Counted from the first letter of the stretch, positions 26,697 to 36,164 are shown. The stretch: 64,000 bases of DNA from Nevskia sp. (GCA_023229645.1 JALNYU010000022.1:3714-67713); one strand, 5' to 3'. Notes: generated by a model not told the origin, from the letters alone. Program-made: numbers and translations.

Positions 26697-29402
26697 ATGA
26701 TGAGTAGCCTTACCGTATTGGATCTCGCCGCCGAGCTGCGCAAGCCGGTTTCCGAAATGCTGGCTCAGCTGAAGGAAGCCGGCGTCGTGGTCGAAAATGA
26801 TAAGTCGCCGGTCAGCCCGGCGGACAAGATCGCACTGCTATCGCATTTGCAGAAGCTTTCGCGGACCTCGACGCCGCTGAGCACGGGCGGTCGTATTTCG
26901 ATTAAGCGCAAAGAAACTACCGAGCTCAAGCTCGGTGGTGGCCGTGGCGCGCCGACGAAAACCGTCAGCATCGAAGTGCGTAAGCGCCGAACCTACGTTA
27001 AGAGCGAAGAGCTTGACGCGCCGGAGGCGTTTGAGGCCGCTGATTCGACATCGACGATGTCGCCGGAACCGGCGGTCGAAATCGTTGAATCCGCTGATAC
27101 GACGCCGGTTACCATCATCGAGGCGGTCGTTGAGGCGGCACCAGTTATCGAGGATGATCGTGCTGAAATCGCTGCCGCTGCTGCGGCCGAAGCGGCTGCA
27201 GCCGCTGCCGCGCTAGAGGCCGAAGCCGCCGCTGCCCGTGCCGCCGCTGAAGAAGCCGAGCGGCTAAAAGCGGAGCGCGAAGCCGCCGAGCAGGCTGCGA
27301 AGCTGGCCGAACAAGAACGCATGCGAACCGACCCGATTTATCGGGCGCGCATGGAGGCTGAGGCGTCTCGCCGGCGCGCCGCAGAAAATCTGCGCCGTGC
27401 AACCGAAGTGCGCCCGACGCCGCCGCCTCCGCCGCCAGCACCTGCTGCTGCAGCGAAGAAACCGGAGCGCGAGCGCGACAAAGATCGCGGCACCGGCAAC
27501 CGTAATGAATTGCATCTTGCCGCCGGTAAGGGCGGCAAGCGCGACAAGAAAAAGCAGCGCAAGCCGAGCGGCCAGATCATGGTCGAGAACATGCACACGT
27601 TCGAGCGCCCGACAGCGCCGGTTGTCCGCGAAGTCGAAGTGCCGGAAGCGATTACGGTTGGCGATCTGGCCAATCGTATGGCGGTGAAGGCGACCGAGCT
27701 GATCAAGGTCATGATGAAGAACGGCATGATGGCGACGATCAACCAGATCATCGACCAAGACACGGCCGCGCTGATGGTTGAGGAAATGGGCCATAAGGTC
27801 CGCTTGGTGAAAGACAGCGACGTTGAAGATGGGCTGTTGACTGCCGCCGCGGGCGAAAGCAAGGAAGTCGCGGCGTCGCCGCGGCCGCCGGTGGTGACGA
27901 TCATGGGCCATGTCGATCACGGCAAAACATCGCTCCTTGATTACATCCGCAAGACGCGCGTTGCTGCTGGTGAAGCCGGCGGTATTACGCAGCACATTGG
28001 CGCCTATCACGTACAAACGGCGAAGGGCGTTATCACGTTCCTCGATACGCCAGGTCACGCCGCGTTCACGCGCATGCGTGCCCGTGGCGCGCAGTTGACC
28101 GACATCGTGATTCTCGTGGTCGCGGCGGATGACGGCGTGATGCCGCAAACCAAGGAAGCAGTCCAGCACGCGAAAGCGGCTGGCGCGCCGATGGTGGTTG
28201 CGGTGACCAAGATTGATAAGCCGGAAGGCGATATCGATCGGGTCAAAAACGAGATGGTGAAAGAAGGCGTGGTGCCGGAAGAGTGGGGTGGTGACACCCA
28301 ATTCGTAGGTGTGTCGTCATTCACCGGCGCCGGTATTGACGATCTTCTGGACAGCATTCTGTTGCAGGCCGAAGTGATGGAGTTGACCGCGCCGATCAAT
28401 AGCGCGGCGCGCGGCACGATCGTCGAAGCGTCGATCGAAAAAGGCCGTGGCCCGGTTGCGACGGTTTTGGTTCGCGCCGGCACCTTGCGGCAAGGCGACA
28501 TCATCCTCAGCGGCGCGCACTTTGGTCGCGTCCGAGCCATGTTTAACGAAACCGGGCAGCCGGTTAAAGAAGTCGGGCCGTCGATTCCGGTCGCCGTGCT
28601 GGGCTTATCTGGCGCGCCGGACGCGGGCGATGACGTCGTCGTCGTTGCCGACGAACGCAAGGCGCGCGAACTGGCCAGCCTGCGTGAGGCGAAACAGCGT
28701 GAGTCGAAGCTGGCGCAAAGTCAGGCCGTTCGTATGGATCAAGTCTTCGCCCGCATGGGCGATGGCTCGGCCGAGACGAAGTCCTTGAATTTGATGATCA
28801 AGACCGACGTGCAGGGCAGCGCCGAAGCGCTGGCCGAATCGCTGCGCAAGATGCCGAGCGCTGAAGTGCGGGTCAACGTCGTATCGAGCAGCATCGGCGG
28901 CATCAGCGAGTCGGATATCGATCTGGCGCTGGCGTCGCGCGCAATCATCATCGGCTTCAACGTCCGTGCGGATAGCGTTGCCCGGCGTCGGATCCAAGAC
29001 ACCGGCGTCGATGTCCGTTACTACAGCATTATTTACGACGTGCTCGACGATATCGCCGACGCCATCGGCGGCTTGCTCGGCACCGAAACACGCGAGCAGA
29101 TCGTCGGCATTGCGCAGGTTCGCGATGTCTTCCGGTCGTCGCAGTTCGGCGCAATCGCTGGCTGTTTGGTCATGGATGGCGAAGTCCGGCGTGGTCTGCC
29201 GATCCGCGTATTGCGCAACAACGTTGTGATTTACGAAGGTGAGTTGGAATCCTTGCGCCGACATAAAGACGACGTTGCGAAAGTTGTGGTCGGCACTGAG
29301 TGCGGTATTGGTGTCAAAAACTACAACGACGTTAAAGCCGGCGATCAGATCGAATGCTTCGACCGCGTGCAGGTCAAGCGCACTGTTCGGGCTGAGGCAT
29401 AA
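26697..29402 (+). CDS. infB: translation initiation factor IF-2
   Basis: GTPase that brings fMet-tRNA to the 30S subunit. 901 residues: an IF2_N module (LTVLDLAAELRKPVSEML), a long charged Ala/Glu-rich linker (about 110-300), a second IF2_N (ITVGDLANRMAVKATELIK), then the G domain with GHVDHGKTS, the switch II DTPGH and TKID, followed by the beta-barrel and C-terminal fMet-binding domains. ATG codons at 26697 and 26700 are both possible; GGAG spacing slightly favours 26700. The N-terminal length is usual for gammaproteobacterial IF2-alpha. Confidence 0.97.
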   Translation: MMSSLTVLDLAAELRKPVSEMLAQLKEAGVVVENDKSPVSPADKIALLSHLQKLSRTSTPLSTGGRISIKRKETTELKLGGGRGAPTKTVSIEVRKRRTYVKSEELDAPEAFEAADSTSTMSPEPAVEIVESADTTPVTIIEAVVEAAPVIEDDRAEIAAAAAAEAAAAAAALEAEAAAARAAAEEAERLKAEREAAEQAAKLAEQERMRTDPIYRARMEAEASRRRAAENLRRATEVRPTPPPPPPAPAAAAKKPERERDKDRGTGNRNELHLAAGKGGKRDKKKQRKPSGQIMVENMHTFERPTAPVVREVEVPEAITVGDLANRMAVKATELIKVMMKNGMMATINQIIDQDTAALMVEEMGHKVRLVKDSDVEDGLLTAAAGESKEVAASPRPPVVTIMGHVDHGKTSLLDYIRKTRVAAGEAGGITQHIGAYHVQTAKGVITFLDTPGHAAFTRMRARGAQLTDIVILVVAADDGVMPQTKEAVQHAKAAGAPMVVAVTKIDKPEGDIDRVKNEMVKEGVVPEEWGGDTQFVGVSSFTGAGIDDLLDSILLQAEVMELTAPINSAARGTIVEASIEKGRGPVATVLVRAGTLRQGDIILSGAHFGRVRAMFNETGQPVKEVGPSIPVAVLGLSGAPDAGDDVVVVADERKARELASLREAKQRESKLAQSQAVRMDQVFARMGDGSAETKSLNLMIKTDVQGSAEALAESLRKMPSAEVRVNVVSSSIGGISESDIDLALASRAIIIGFNVRADSVARRRIQDTGVDVRYYSIIYDVLDDIADAIGGLLGTETREQIVGIAQVRDVFRSSQFGAIAGCLVMDGEVRRGLPIRVLRNNVVIYEGELESLRRHKDDVAKVVVGTECGIGVKNYNDVKAGDQIECFDRVQVKRTVRAEA

Positions 29403-29408
29403 CGACCG

Positions 29409-29819
29409 GTGCCGCGCGAGTATTCACGAACGCTGAGAATCAACACTCAGCTGCAGCGGGAGTTGTCAGACGTCATTCGTGATGAGCTGACTGACCCGCG
29501 CATCGGCAATGTCACGGTCACGCAGGTGACCGTGTCGCCTGACGTGCGCAATGCCCGTGTAATGGTCAGCATGCTCGATACCGATGCCGCGCTCGCCGAA
29601 GCGGTGAAAGCGTTGAACGGCGCGAATGGCCGGTTGCGTCATTTACTGTCTGATCGGATGCGGATTCGTTATGTTCCACAACTGCACTTTTCCGCGGACG
29701 TAGCGCTGCGCGAAGGCGATCGTATCGGCGGGCTGATTCGTGCCGCGCGTGAGCAAGATCTGCAAAGCCCGGCGCAGGACACGCCGATCGCGCCGGATGA
29801 AGACCCAGCATCGGTATAA
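29409..29819 (+). CDS. rbfA: 30S ribosome-binding factor RbfA
   Basis: Cold-shock-linked factor for 16S rRNA 5'-end maturation. The 136-residue KH-like protein has QLQRELSDVIRDELTDPRIGNVTVTQV and LRHLLSDRMRIRYVPQLHFSAD. The start is GTG, 6 bp after infB. Its end overlaps truB by 23 bp, which suggests coupled translation. Confidence 0.95.
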   Translation: MPREYSRTLRINTQLQRELSDVIRDELTDPRIGNVTVTQVTVSPDVRNARVMVSMLDTDAALAEAVKALNGANGRLRHLLSDRMRIRYVPQLHFSADVALREGDRIGGLIRAAREQDLQSPAQDTPIAPDEDPASV

Positions 29820-30726
29820 GCGGCGCAGTGTCGACGGCATTCTGCTGCTGGATAAACCGACCGGTTTGACCTCCAATGCCGCACTGCAGAAAGCCAAGTA
29901 CCTGTACCGTGCTGAAAAAGCCGGGCATACCGGCAGCTTGGATCCACTCGCAACAGGCCTATTGCCGATCTTCTTTGGCCAAGCCACCAAGCTTTGCGCA
30001 CACCTGCTCGAAGCTGACAAACGTTATTGCGCGCGGGTGCGCTTGGGACAGAAAACCAATACGGGCGACGCCGACGGCGAAGTTATTGCACATTCGCCGG
30101 TTGAATCGATGTCGCACACGCAGCTAGCCGCCGCCATCCCAGGACTGCTCGGCGAGATCGAGCAAATTCCACCGATGTATTCGGCCATTAAGCGCGCCGG
30201 GCAGCATTTATACGAATACGCGCGGCAAGGTATTGAAGTCGAGCGCGAGCCACGGCGCGTGACAATACGTGAACTGCGCTTGATTGAAGTTTTTGACGAT
30301 GGTTTCGCGTTTGAAGTGCTGTGCTCAAAAGGCACTTATGTCCGCACCTTGGCTGAAGATTGGGCAGCTGCTATTGGGCAGCATGCGCACTTAACGCAAT
30401 TGCGGCGTTTGGAAACTGGCGCATTCAATGCGCAGCACATGGTTACGAGCGCGCAGTTGGAGGCGTTAGCGAATGAGCCCGCGGCTTTGGAAGCGCTGTT
30501 GTTGCCGCTGACTGCAGCGCTAACGACGTGGCCGCAATATACGGTAAATGCGACTGACGCCGTGCGGCTGCGCAGTGGCCTGATTTGCGGCCCTTACGAC
30601 GTAAACCCAGGGCCTTTAGTGATTCTTGATGTCTCAGGGATGGCACTTTTCATCGCCGAGGCCGACCGCGCCGGGCGCGTTTCGCCGAAACGCTGGTTAG
30701 GCCCAGAAAATTTCGCAACAAGTTGA
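29797..30726 (+). CDS. truB: tRNA pseudouridine-55 synthase
   Basis: Makes pseudouridine 55 in the TpsiC loop of tRNAs. 309 residues with GILLLDKPTGLTSN, the catalytic Asp in GHTGSLDPLATGLLP, YSAIKRAGQHLYEYARQG and a FEVLCSKGTYVRTLAEDW motif. The C-terminal PUA-like part is recognisable (VRLRSGLICG). The start ATG at 29797 lies inside the end of rbfA; a longer in-frame start at 29740 lacks support. Confidence 0.95.
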   Translation: MKTQHRYKRRSVDGILLLDKPTGLTSNAALQKAKYLYRAEKAGHTGSLDPLATGLLPIFFGQATKLCAHLLEADKRYCARVRLGQKTNTGDADGEVIAHSPVESMSHTQLAAAIPGLLGEIEQIPPMYSAIKRAGQHLYEYARQGIEVEREPRRVTIRELRLIEVFDDGFAFEVLCSKGTYVRTLAEDWAAAIGQHAHLTQLRRLETGAFNAQHMVTSAQLEALANEPAALEALLLPLTAALTTWPQYTVNATDAVRLRSGLICGPYDVNPGPLVILDVSGMALFIAEADRAGRVSPKRWLGPENFATS

Positions 30727-30740
30727 TAAACCCGCTGCTG

Positions 30741-30769
30741 TTGTGGCATAGGGCTATGGCCGCTACAAT
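30741..30769 (+). promoter_or_regulatory. promoter ahead of rpsO-pnp
   Basis: TTGTGG at 30741-30746 and TACAAT at 30764-30769 with a 17-bp spacer, about 40 bp before the rpsO start. A separate rpsO promoter is usual in proteobacteria. Confidence 0.65.
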
Positions 30770-30811
30770 AGACAGTTCACCGAACCGAATAGCTATAATT
30801 GGAGCTTGAAG

Positions 30812-31081
30812 ATGTCTCTTTCCGTAGAACAAAAGCGTGCTGTAGTGAAAAAATTTGCGCGCGCCAAGGGCGATACCGGATCTCCGGAAGTCCAAGTTGC
30901 GTTGCTTTCCGAGCGCATTAGCAGCCTCGGCGGTCATTTCGAAGCGAACAAGAAAGACCACCACTCGCGCCGCGGTCTGCTGAAGATGGTCAATCAGCGC
31001 CGCAAACTGCTCGATTACCTGAAGGGTGAAGACGAATCCCGCTACGCCCGGCTGATCGGCGAGCTAGGACTGCGCCGCTAA
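30812..31081 (+). CDS. rpsO: ribosomal protein S15
   Basis: Small-subunit primary binder of the 16S central domain. The 89 residues match S15 throughout: MSLSVEQKRAVVKKFA, DTGSPEVQVALLSERI, HHSRRGLLKMVNQRRKLLDYL and ARLIGELGLRR at the end. The ATG at 30812 follows GGAG by 7 bases. pnp starts 49 bp downstream, the conserved partner. Confidence 0.98.
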   Translation: MSLSVEQKRAVVKKFARAKGDTGSPEVQVALLSERISSLGGHFEANKKDHHSRRGLLKMVNQRRKLLDYLKGEDESRYARLIGELGLRR

Positions 31082-31130
31082 AAAGCGCTGTTCCCGTTTT
31101 TAATCCGTCAGTTTTTCGAGCGAGCCAGAC

Positions 31131-33230
31131 ATGGTCTATCCCGTCACGCCTATAAAAAAGTCCTTCCAGTACGGAAGCCATGTGGTCACCTTCGAAACCG
31201 GCGCAGTCGCCCGCCAGGCCGGCGCAGCGGTGATCGTGACGGTCGAGCAGACCGTTGTTCTGGTAACCATCGTTGCCAAGAAAGAAGCCAAGGAAGGTCA
31301 GGATTTTTTCCCGCTGACGGTCGACTACATGGAGCGCACCTACGCCGGTGGCCGCATTCCCGGTGGCTTCTTCAAGCGTGAAGGACGGCCGACGGAAAAA
31401 GAAACGCTGACGTCGCGGTTGATCGATCGCCCGTTACGGCCGCTGTTCCCGGAAGGTTTCTATAACGAAATCCAGGTTGTCGCGACGCTGCTGTCGTCTA
31501 ACCCGCAGGTTGATGGTGATATTCCTGCGTTGTTGGGCGCCTCGTGCGCGATGGCGCTGACCGGCGTGCCGTTCCAAGGCCCGATCGCAGCGGCGCGCGT
31601 TGGCTATGCCAATGGGCAATACCTGCTGAACCCGACCCGAAAGCAGCTCGAAACATCGGAATTGGATCTCGTTGTCGCCGGTACTGGCGATGCCGTGTTG
31701 ATGGTGGAATCGGAAGCGAAGCAGCTTTCCGAAGAAGTCATGCTCGGCGCCGTGTTATTCGGCCACAGCGAAATGCAGGTGGCAATTACGGCGATCAACG
31801 AGTTTGTCGCCGAAGCGGGCAAGCCGAAGTGGGACTGGATGCCCTCCGCTACCGCCAGCGAGCTGACCGCTGCAGTTGGCGCCTATGAAGCTGATGTCAC
31901 CGCCGCCTACGCCGTAACCGACAAAGCCGCGCGCCACGAAGCGCTTTCTGGCGTCCGTAGCAAGATCGTTGAAGCGCTTGCCAGTGGCGACATGCCGAAG
32001 TTTTCTGCAGGCGGCGTCAAAACCGCCTTCGGCGATTTGGAAGCGAAAGTTGTGCGGGAGCGAATTTTGAGCGGCGCGCCGCGCATTGATGGCCGCGATA
32101 CGCGCACCGTACGTCAGCTGAACATGGGCGTGGGCGTATTGCCGCGCACGCATGGCTCAGCTATTTTCACACGCGGCGAAACGCAGGTGCTGGCGGTTAC
32201 AACCCTGGGCACCGGCAAAGACGCGCAGCTGATCGAAACGGTTGAAGGCGAGTCACGCGACTCGTTCATGCTGCACTACAACTTCCCGCCATACTGCGTC
32301 GGCGAAACCGGCCGCTTGAACGCGCCGAAGCGCCGCGAAATCGGCCACGGCCGTTTGGCCAAGCGCGGTGTCGCTGCGGTAATGCCGGATCTGGAAAAAG
32401 AATTCCCGTATGTCGTCCGCGTTGTCGCGGAAGTGACCGAATCGAACGGCTCAAGCTCGATGGCCAGCACCTGCGCCGCAAGCTTGGCGCTGATGGACGC
32501 CGGCGTGCCGATTAAGGCTGCCGTTGCTGGCGTCGCGATGGGTCTGATCAAAGAAGGCGAACGGTGGGCGGTGTTGACCGACATCCTCGGCGACGAAGAT
32601 CACCTCGGCGATATGGATTTCAAGGTAACGGGCACCTCCACAGGGGTAACCGCGCTGCAGATGGACATCAAGATCACCGGTATCACCGGCGAGATCATGA
32701 AGCAGGCGCTCGAACAAGCGCGTGCTGGCCGCTTGCATATCCTCGAAGCGATGAATGCGCTAATCAGCCGCGCGCGCCCGGAAATGTCGGAATTCGCGCC
32801 GCGAATCACGACGATCAAGATTCATCCGGATAAAATTCGCGACATCATCGGCAAGGGCGGCGTTACGATTCGCTCGATCACCGAAGAAACAGGTACTTCG
32901 ATCGACATCGACGATGACGGTACGATCAAAATTGCCGCCGTTGACGGTGATGCCGCCAAGGCCGCCATTGCGCGTATTGAAGCCTTGACCCGCGATGTCC
33001 AGGTCGGCGAAATTTACGAAGGCAAAGTGGCGAAGCTCATGGATTTCGGCGCTTTCGTGACGATACTTCCGGGCAAGGACGGTTTAGTTCACATTTCTCA
33101 GATCTCCGAGAAGCGCGTGGACAACGTCGCCGACGAATTAAGCGAAGGGCAGTCGGTGCGCGTGAAAGTTCTCGAAATCGATAAGCAGGGTCGAATTCGC
33201 TTATCAATGAAGGCTGTAGACGTCGCCTAA
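31131..33230 (+). CDS. pnp: polyribonucleotide nucleotidyltransferase (PNPase)
   Basis: Phosphorolytic 3'-5' exoribonuclease of the RNA degradosome. 699 residues: two RNase PH-like domains (N-terminal VEQTVVLVTIVAKKEAKEGQ; the second with GRDTRTVRQLNMGVGVLPRTHGS and a catalytic Asp in TDILGDEDHLGDMDFKV), a KH domain (IGKGGVTIRSITEETG) and an S1 domain (GEIYEGKVAKLMDFGAFV). Downstream is a strong hairpin. Autoregulation of the leader by PNPase/RNase III is known in E. coli; here the 49-bp leader is too short to judge. Confidence 0.97.
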   Translation: MVYPVTPIKKSFQYGSHVVTFETGAVARQAGAAVIVTVEQTVVLVTIVAKKEAKEGQDFFPLTVDYMERTYAGGRIPGGFFKREGRPTEKETLTSRLIDRPLRPLFPEGFYNEIQVVATLLSSNPQVDGDIPALLGASCAMALTGVPFQGPIAAARVGYANGQYLLNPTRKQLETSELDLVVAGTGDAVLMVESEAKQLSEEVMLGAVLFGHSEMQVAITAINEFVAEAGKPKWDWMPSATASELTAAVGAYEADVTAAYAVTDKAARHEALSGVRSKIVEALASGDMPKFSAGGVKTAFGDLEAKVVRERILSGAPRIDGRDTRTVRQLNMGVGVLPRTHGSAIFTRGETQVLAVTTLGTGKDAQLIETVEGESRDSFMLHYNFPPYCVGETGRLNAPKRREIGHGRLAKRGVAAVMPDLEKEFPYVVRVVAEVTESNGSSSMASTCAASLALMDAGVPIKAAVAGVAMGLIKEGERWAVLTDILGDEDHLGDMDFKVTGTSTGVTALQMDIKITGITGEIMKQALEQARAGRLHILEAMNALISRARPEMSEFAPRITTIKIHPDKIRDIIGKGGVTIRSITEETGTSIDIDDDGTIKIAAVDGDAAKAAIARIEALTRDVQVGEIYEGKVAKLMDFGAFVTILPGKDGLVHISQISEKRVDNVADELSEGQSVRVKVLEIDKQGRIRLSMKAVDVA

Positions 33231-33245
33231 GCGTCCGCTAATCAG

Positions 33246-33266
33246 CCGGGGTTCGTCGAACCCCGG
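33246..33266 (+). terminator. hairpin after pnp
   Basis: Perfect inverted repeat CCGGGGTTCG / CGAACCCCGG, 15 bp after the pnp stop. A T-tract is lacking, so it may protect the mRNA 3' end or act with Rho. Confidence 0.6.
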
Positions 33267-33341
33267 TGTTGGGCTTGAAACTCCCTGATGATTCGGTCAG
33301 AATCGCTGGGCAGTTAATAAGAACAAGAAATACCTGCAGCC

Positions 33342-33367
33342 AAAAAAAACCCCCTGAGTACAGGGGG
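33342..33367 (-). terminator. rho-independent terminator of the phaR transcript
   Basis: On the minus strand CCCCCTG / CAGGGGG with a 4-base loop is followed by a run of eight T. It faces phaR, whose stop is about 250 bp upstream. The DNA between (33368-33616) is AT-rich and non-coding apart from one more hairpin, AGAAAGG / CCTTTCT at 33377-33397. Confidence 0.8.
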
Positions 33368-33616
33368 CAAGGTGCGAGAAAGGCGCTAGGCCTTTCTGGA
33401 GGAGACATTCACAGCGCAAATAAAATAATTTCTAGCGCTGTTTCTTCGGTGATCTATGTTGCGATGCAGTATAGACATGAATCCGCGACCTGTCAATTTC
33501 AAAATAAACTATAAAATCCTTTTAAAACAGCAACATATCGCGTTAGCACATTTTTTTTGACGCTAGCGTCAAAATTTCTGATGGCTGCCTATCTGAAATT
33601 TTGATCTACCACCCAA

Positions 33617-34117
33617 TTATTCATCAAGATCCGTGCCATTTGTTTTGCCGACTTTGATCACTTTGGCGCGATTTAGATTTTTCAGAAACTCTTTGCGCAC
33701 AGTCCGCCAAATGGGGACTTGCCGGTCGGCCAGTTCCTTCAAACGTTGTACTGGGTGCTGAGCTTGGCCGAGCAAATCGCGCAGTTGTTCACTGAAGTGG
33801 CTTTGCTGTTGCAGGAATAGCTGCAGCGACATCTCCAGATAGCGGCTGATGCTGCTCTGCATCGGGTCGCCGTAGAAGCGGATGATGTGTGTCAGCAATT
33901 CCGCACTAAAGATTGGGTTGCCGCCTTCTTCTTGTTCCGAAATGACCTGCAGGAGAATGGTACGGGTGATGTCGTCCTTGGTTCGTTTGTCTTCGACGCG
34001 AAACCGAACATTGCTCAGGACGAGCAGCCGAACCTCTTCGAGCGTGATATAGCGGCTCACGTTGGTATCGTAGAGTCGGCGATTAGGGTACTTTTTAATA
34101 ATGCGGATATCGTTCAT
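33617..34117 (-). CDS. phaR: polyhydroxyalkanoate synthesis repressor PhaR
   Basis: Transcriptional regulator that binds DNA and PHA granules and represses phasin genes until granules form. 166 residues: PHB_acc_N DNA-binding domain (IRIIKKYPNRRLYDTNVSRYITLEEVRLLV) and the PHB_acc domain (GNPIFSAELLTHIIRFYG, LEMSLQLFLQQQSHFSEQL). The C-terminal tail is rich in Lys and Asn. It lies next to gluQ without functional relation. The phasin gene at 13.4 kb is the natural target. Confidence 0.92.
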   Translation of the reverse strand: MNDIRIIKKYPNRRLYDTNVSRYITLEEVRLLVLSNVRFRVEDKRTKDDITRTILLQVISEQEEGGNPIFSAELLTHIIRFYGDPMQSSISRYLEMSLQLFLQQQSHFSEQLRDLLGQAQHPVQRLKELADRQVPIWRTVRKEFLKNLNRAKVIKVGKTNGTDLDE

Positions 34118-34175
34118 GCGGTCACGAAGTGGCGAAAGCGATGAGAGGTAAAAGCGTTTTGTCGCTGCAATGCGT

Positions 34176-35084
34176 TCAGGCGGCTTGGGCTAACTGGGTT
34201 AGTCGGGGAATCGCCAGCGGCTGCCAATTGGCGACCGCCCAGTCCAGCAGTTCATCGGGTGTTGCGTCCAATAGCATTCTGGGCGGCGTTTGCCCCAGCA
34301 ACTCGAGGCACTGGTGCAAATTAAAGCTGGGCGAAGTCTGATCGATTGATTTCGCATGATTCTGCTTGCTGAGCTTGTTGCCGTCGGCGCCGAGCAAAAC
34401 CGGAATATGCCGATATTCGGGTGCTTTCTGGTCTGACAGGTGCCACCATAAATATAGCTGACGCATTGTAGAGCCGATCAAGTCGGCGCCGCGCACCACT
34501 TCGGTGATACCGAGTGCCGCTTCATCGAGCACGCACGCAAGTTGGTAGGCGATTTGGCCATCTGCTCTGCGAACGATGAAATCGCCAACATCATCAGAGA
34601 GATCACGTCTAATCAAACCTTGCCAAGGATCATTGAGCGTCAGTTGCCCAGGCTGAATCCGGATGCGCCATGCCCCATCATAGTGCGTCGCTGTCGATTT
34701 GCGACAGCTCCCGCGGTAAATTGGTCCATCGACGCCTTCTAGGCTTTCAGTGTTGAGCCGGGCGCGGCTACAAACACAGGCGTAGCCCTCAGTACGGCGT
34801 TGTAGCGTTGAGAATCCCGCTTCGTACATCTCGATATGCTGCGTTTGCCAATAAACATCGCCATCCCATTCAAGGCCGTGCTGCTCAAGTTGGCGCATGA
34901 TGGTTGCAGCGTGCACCTTGCTGCAGCGCTGCTGATCTAAATCGTCAAGGCGCAGATTCCAAGTCCCGAGCGCACGGCGCGCCTGCAAGTAACTTGCGAC
35001 GGCGGTTAGCAGCGAGCCCAGATGTAAAGGACCCGACGGCGTCGGCGCAAAACGACCGCGATAAATGGGATGGTGTGTTGTCAC
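34176..35084 (-). CDS. gluQ: glutamyl-Q tRNA(Asp) synthetase
   Basis: Attaches glutamate to queuosine at position 34 of tRNA(Asp); a truncated GluRS paralogue without the anticodon-binding domain. 302 residues with the HIGH-like region RFAPTPSGPLHLGSLLTAVASYL, RLDDLDQQR, zinc-binding Cys residues (GYACVCSRARL and a later CRKS) and the KMSKS-like LSKQNHAKSID. The length fits the family. queF, making the queuosine precursor preQ1, is 3 kb downstream in the same orientation. Confidence 0.93.
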   Translation of the reverse strand: MTTHHPIYRGRFAPTPSGPLHLGSLLTAVASYLQARRALGTWNLRLDDLDQQRCSKVHAATIMRQLEQHGLEWDGDVYWQTQHIEMYEAGFSTLQRRTEGYACVCSRARLNTESLEGVDGPIYRGSCRKSTATHYDGAWRIRIQPGQLTLNDPWQGLIRRDLSDDVGDFIVRRADGQIAYQLACVLDEAALGITEVVRGADLIGSTMRQLYLWWHLSDQKAPEYRHIPVLLGADGNKLSKQNHAKSIDQTSPSFNLHQCLELLGQTPPRMLLDATPDELLDWAVANWQPLAIPRLTQLAQAA

Positions 35085-35347
35085 GGCTTAGTCTGCGGTA
35101 CACAAGAATATTTTAAGTATTTTATGCGGGGTAATCGACTCTCGACATTATTTGCGGGATTTGTGCCAACAACCCGCAGGCATTGAGTCAGTATACTTAA
35201 GTAAACGCTAGCGAATAAATCAAATTTATCGTTAGCCGGCGTAAAAAAACATCGGGAACGGATGATAAGATTATTTGAGTGCCGAGTTATAAAAAAGCGT
35301 CATTCAGACTTTTGATGTGTTGCTGCGCTGAAATTCAGGTGTGCGGA
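35085..35347. other. AT-rich intergenic region before rubrerythrin, left part
   Basis: No gene. It contains an imperfect palindrome GCTAGCGAATAAAT / ATTTATCGTTAGC at 35207-35236 and several A/T runs. Two repeat units follow it. The whole 640-bp gap is strikingly AT-rich compared with the genes around it. Confidence 0.5.
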
Positions 35348-35440
35348 TTATTGATTCGGCCACAAAATAGTTGAACGAGGTGCTACGCGGCAATTTGAGA
35401 TCGCACTTTTTCGAGACGGTGTGAGTGGCCGAATTAATAA
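35348..35440. repeat. 93-bp element with inverted ends, unit 1
   Basis: Starts TTATTGATTCGGCCA and ends TGGCCGAATTAATAA, inverted repeats matching at 14 of 15 positions. Unit 2 follows after 18 bp with nearly the same ends. Size and ends suggest a small non-autonomous repeat (MITE- or BIME-like). Confidence 0.55.
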
Positions 35441-35458
35441 TAAAATTAAATTGCTTTG

Positions 35459-35553
35459 TTATTGATCCGGCCATTTCTCGCTTTCTCGGACGTGCGGCAT
35501 CCGGTTTGGCATTGCACTGTCTTTATTCAAGTACTTAATAGCCGGATCAATAA
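35459..35553. repeat. 95-bp element with inverted ends, unit 2
   Basis: Starts TTATTGATCCGGCCA and ends GCCGGATCAATAA; 13 bp of perfect inverted repeat. The left end differs from unit 1 at one base. The interior is only loosely similar to unit 1. Confidence 0.55.
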
Positions 35554-35725
35554 ATAACAGCGTTTAAATGAAATTGATAATTATTAATATTTAAGAATAA
35601 TTCAGCTTAGGGGGGACTATAGGCAGAAACAATTTCCTTCCCCCTTGAATATAAGTCTAGGCTTACAAGTCCCTGAACATAACCAGGGCTAACCCATAAA
35701 CCCCACTACGTTAGGAGACACTGCA

Positions 35726-36145
35726 ATGGCGGAACTTAAAGGCTCAAAAACGGAAGAAAATCTGAAGGCTGCATTTGCCGGCGAATCGCAGGCAAATCGC
35801 CGTTATCTGTATTTCGCAGGCAAGGCGGACGTTGAAGGCTTCAACGACGTGGCTGCTGTGTTCCGTTCCACCGCGGAAGGCGAAACCGGCCACGCCCACG
35901 GCCACCTCGAATACCTCGAAGCCTGCGGCGACCCGGCCACCGGCCTGCCGATCGGCGAAACCCGTGACAACCTGAAGGCGGCGATCGCCGGCGAAACGCA
36001 CGAATACACCGATATGTATCCGGGCATGGCGAAGACGGCGCGTGACGAAGGTCACGACGAAGTCGCCGACTGGTTCGAAACGCTGGCGAAAGCTGAGCGT
36101 TCGCATGCCAACCGCTTCACCAAGGCGCTGAACGAACTCGCCTAA
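35726..36145 (+). CDS. rubrerythrin family protein (no rubredoxin domain)
   Basis: Ferritin-like di-iron protein of 139 residues that reduces peroxide. The helix bundle shows the ligand Glu positions: FAGESQANRRYLYFA, RSTAEGETGHAHGHLEYL, AIAGETHEYTDMYPGMAKTA and LAKAERSHANRFTKAL. The C-terminal rubredoxin domain of classic rubrerythrin is absent, so electrons must come from another carrier, perhaps the Fe-S protein encoded next. AGGAG lies 10 bases before the ATG and a perfect terminator follows. The same three-gene order (rubrerythrin, CCG Fe-S protein, DUF3501) is found in other proteobacteria. Confidence 0.93.
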   Translation: MAELKGSKTEENLKAAFAGESQANRRYLYFAGKADVEGFNDVAAVFRSTAEGETGHAHGHLEYLEACGDPATGLPIGETRDNLKAAIAGETHEYTDMYPGMAKTARDEGHDEVADWFETLAKAERSHANRFTKALNELA

Positions 36146-36164
36146 TCGGTAAAGCACGTTGCAG

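Noticed and set aside
27264..28301. 345-residue minus-strand reading frame opposite infB
   Set aside because: Antisense shadow of the IF-2 gene; no family features and no ribosome site.
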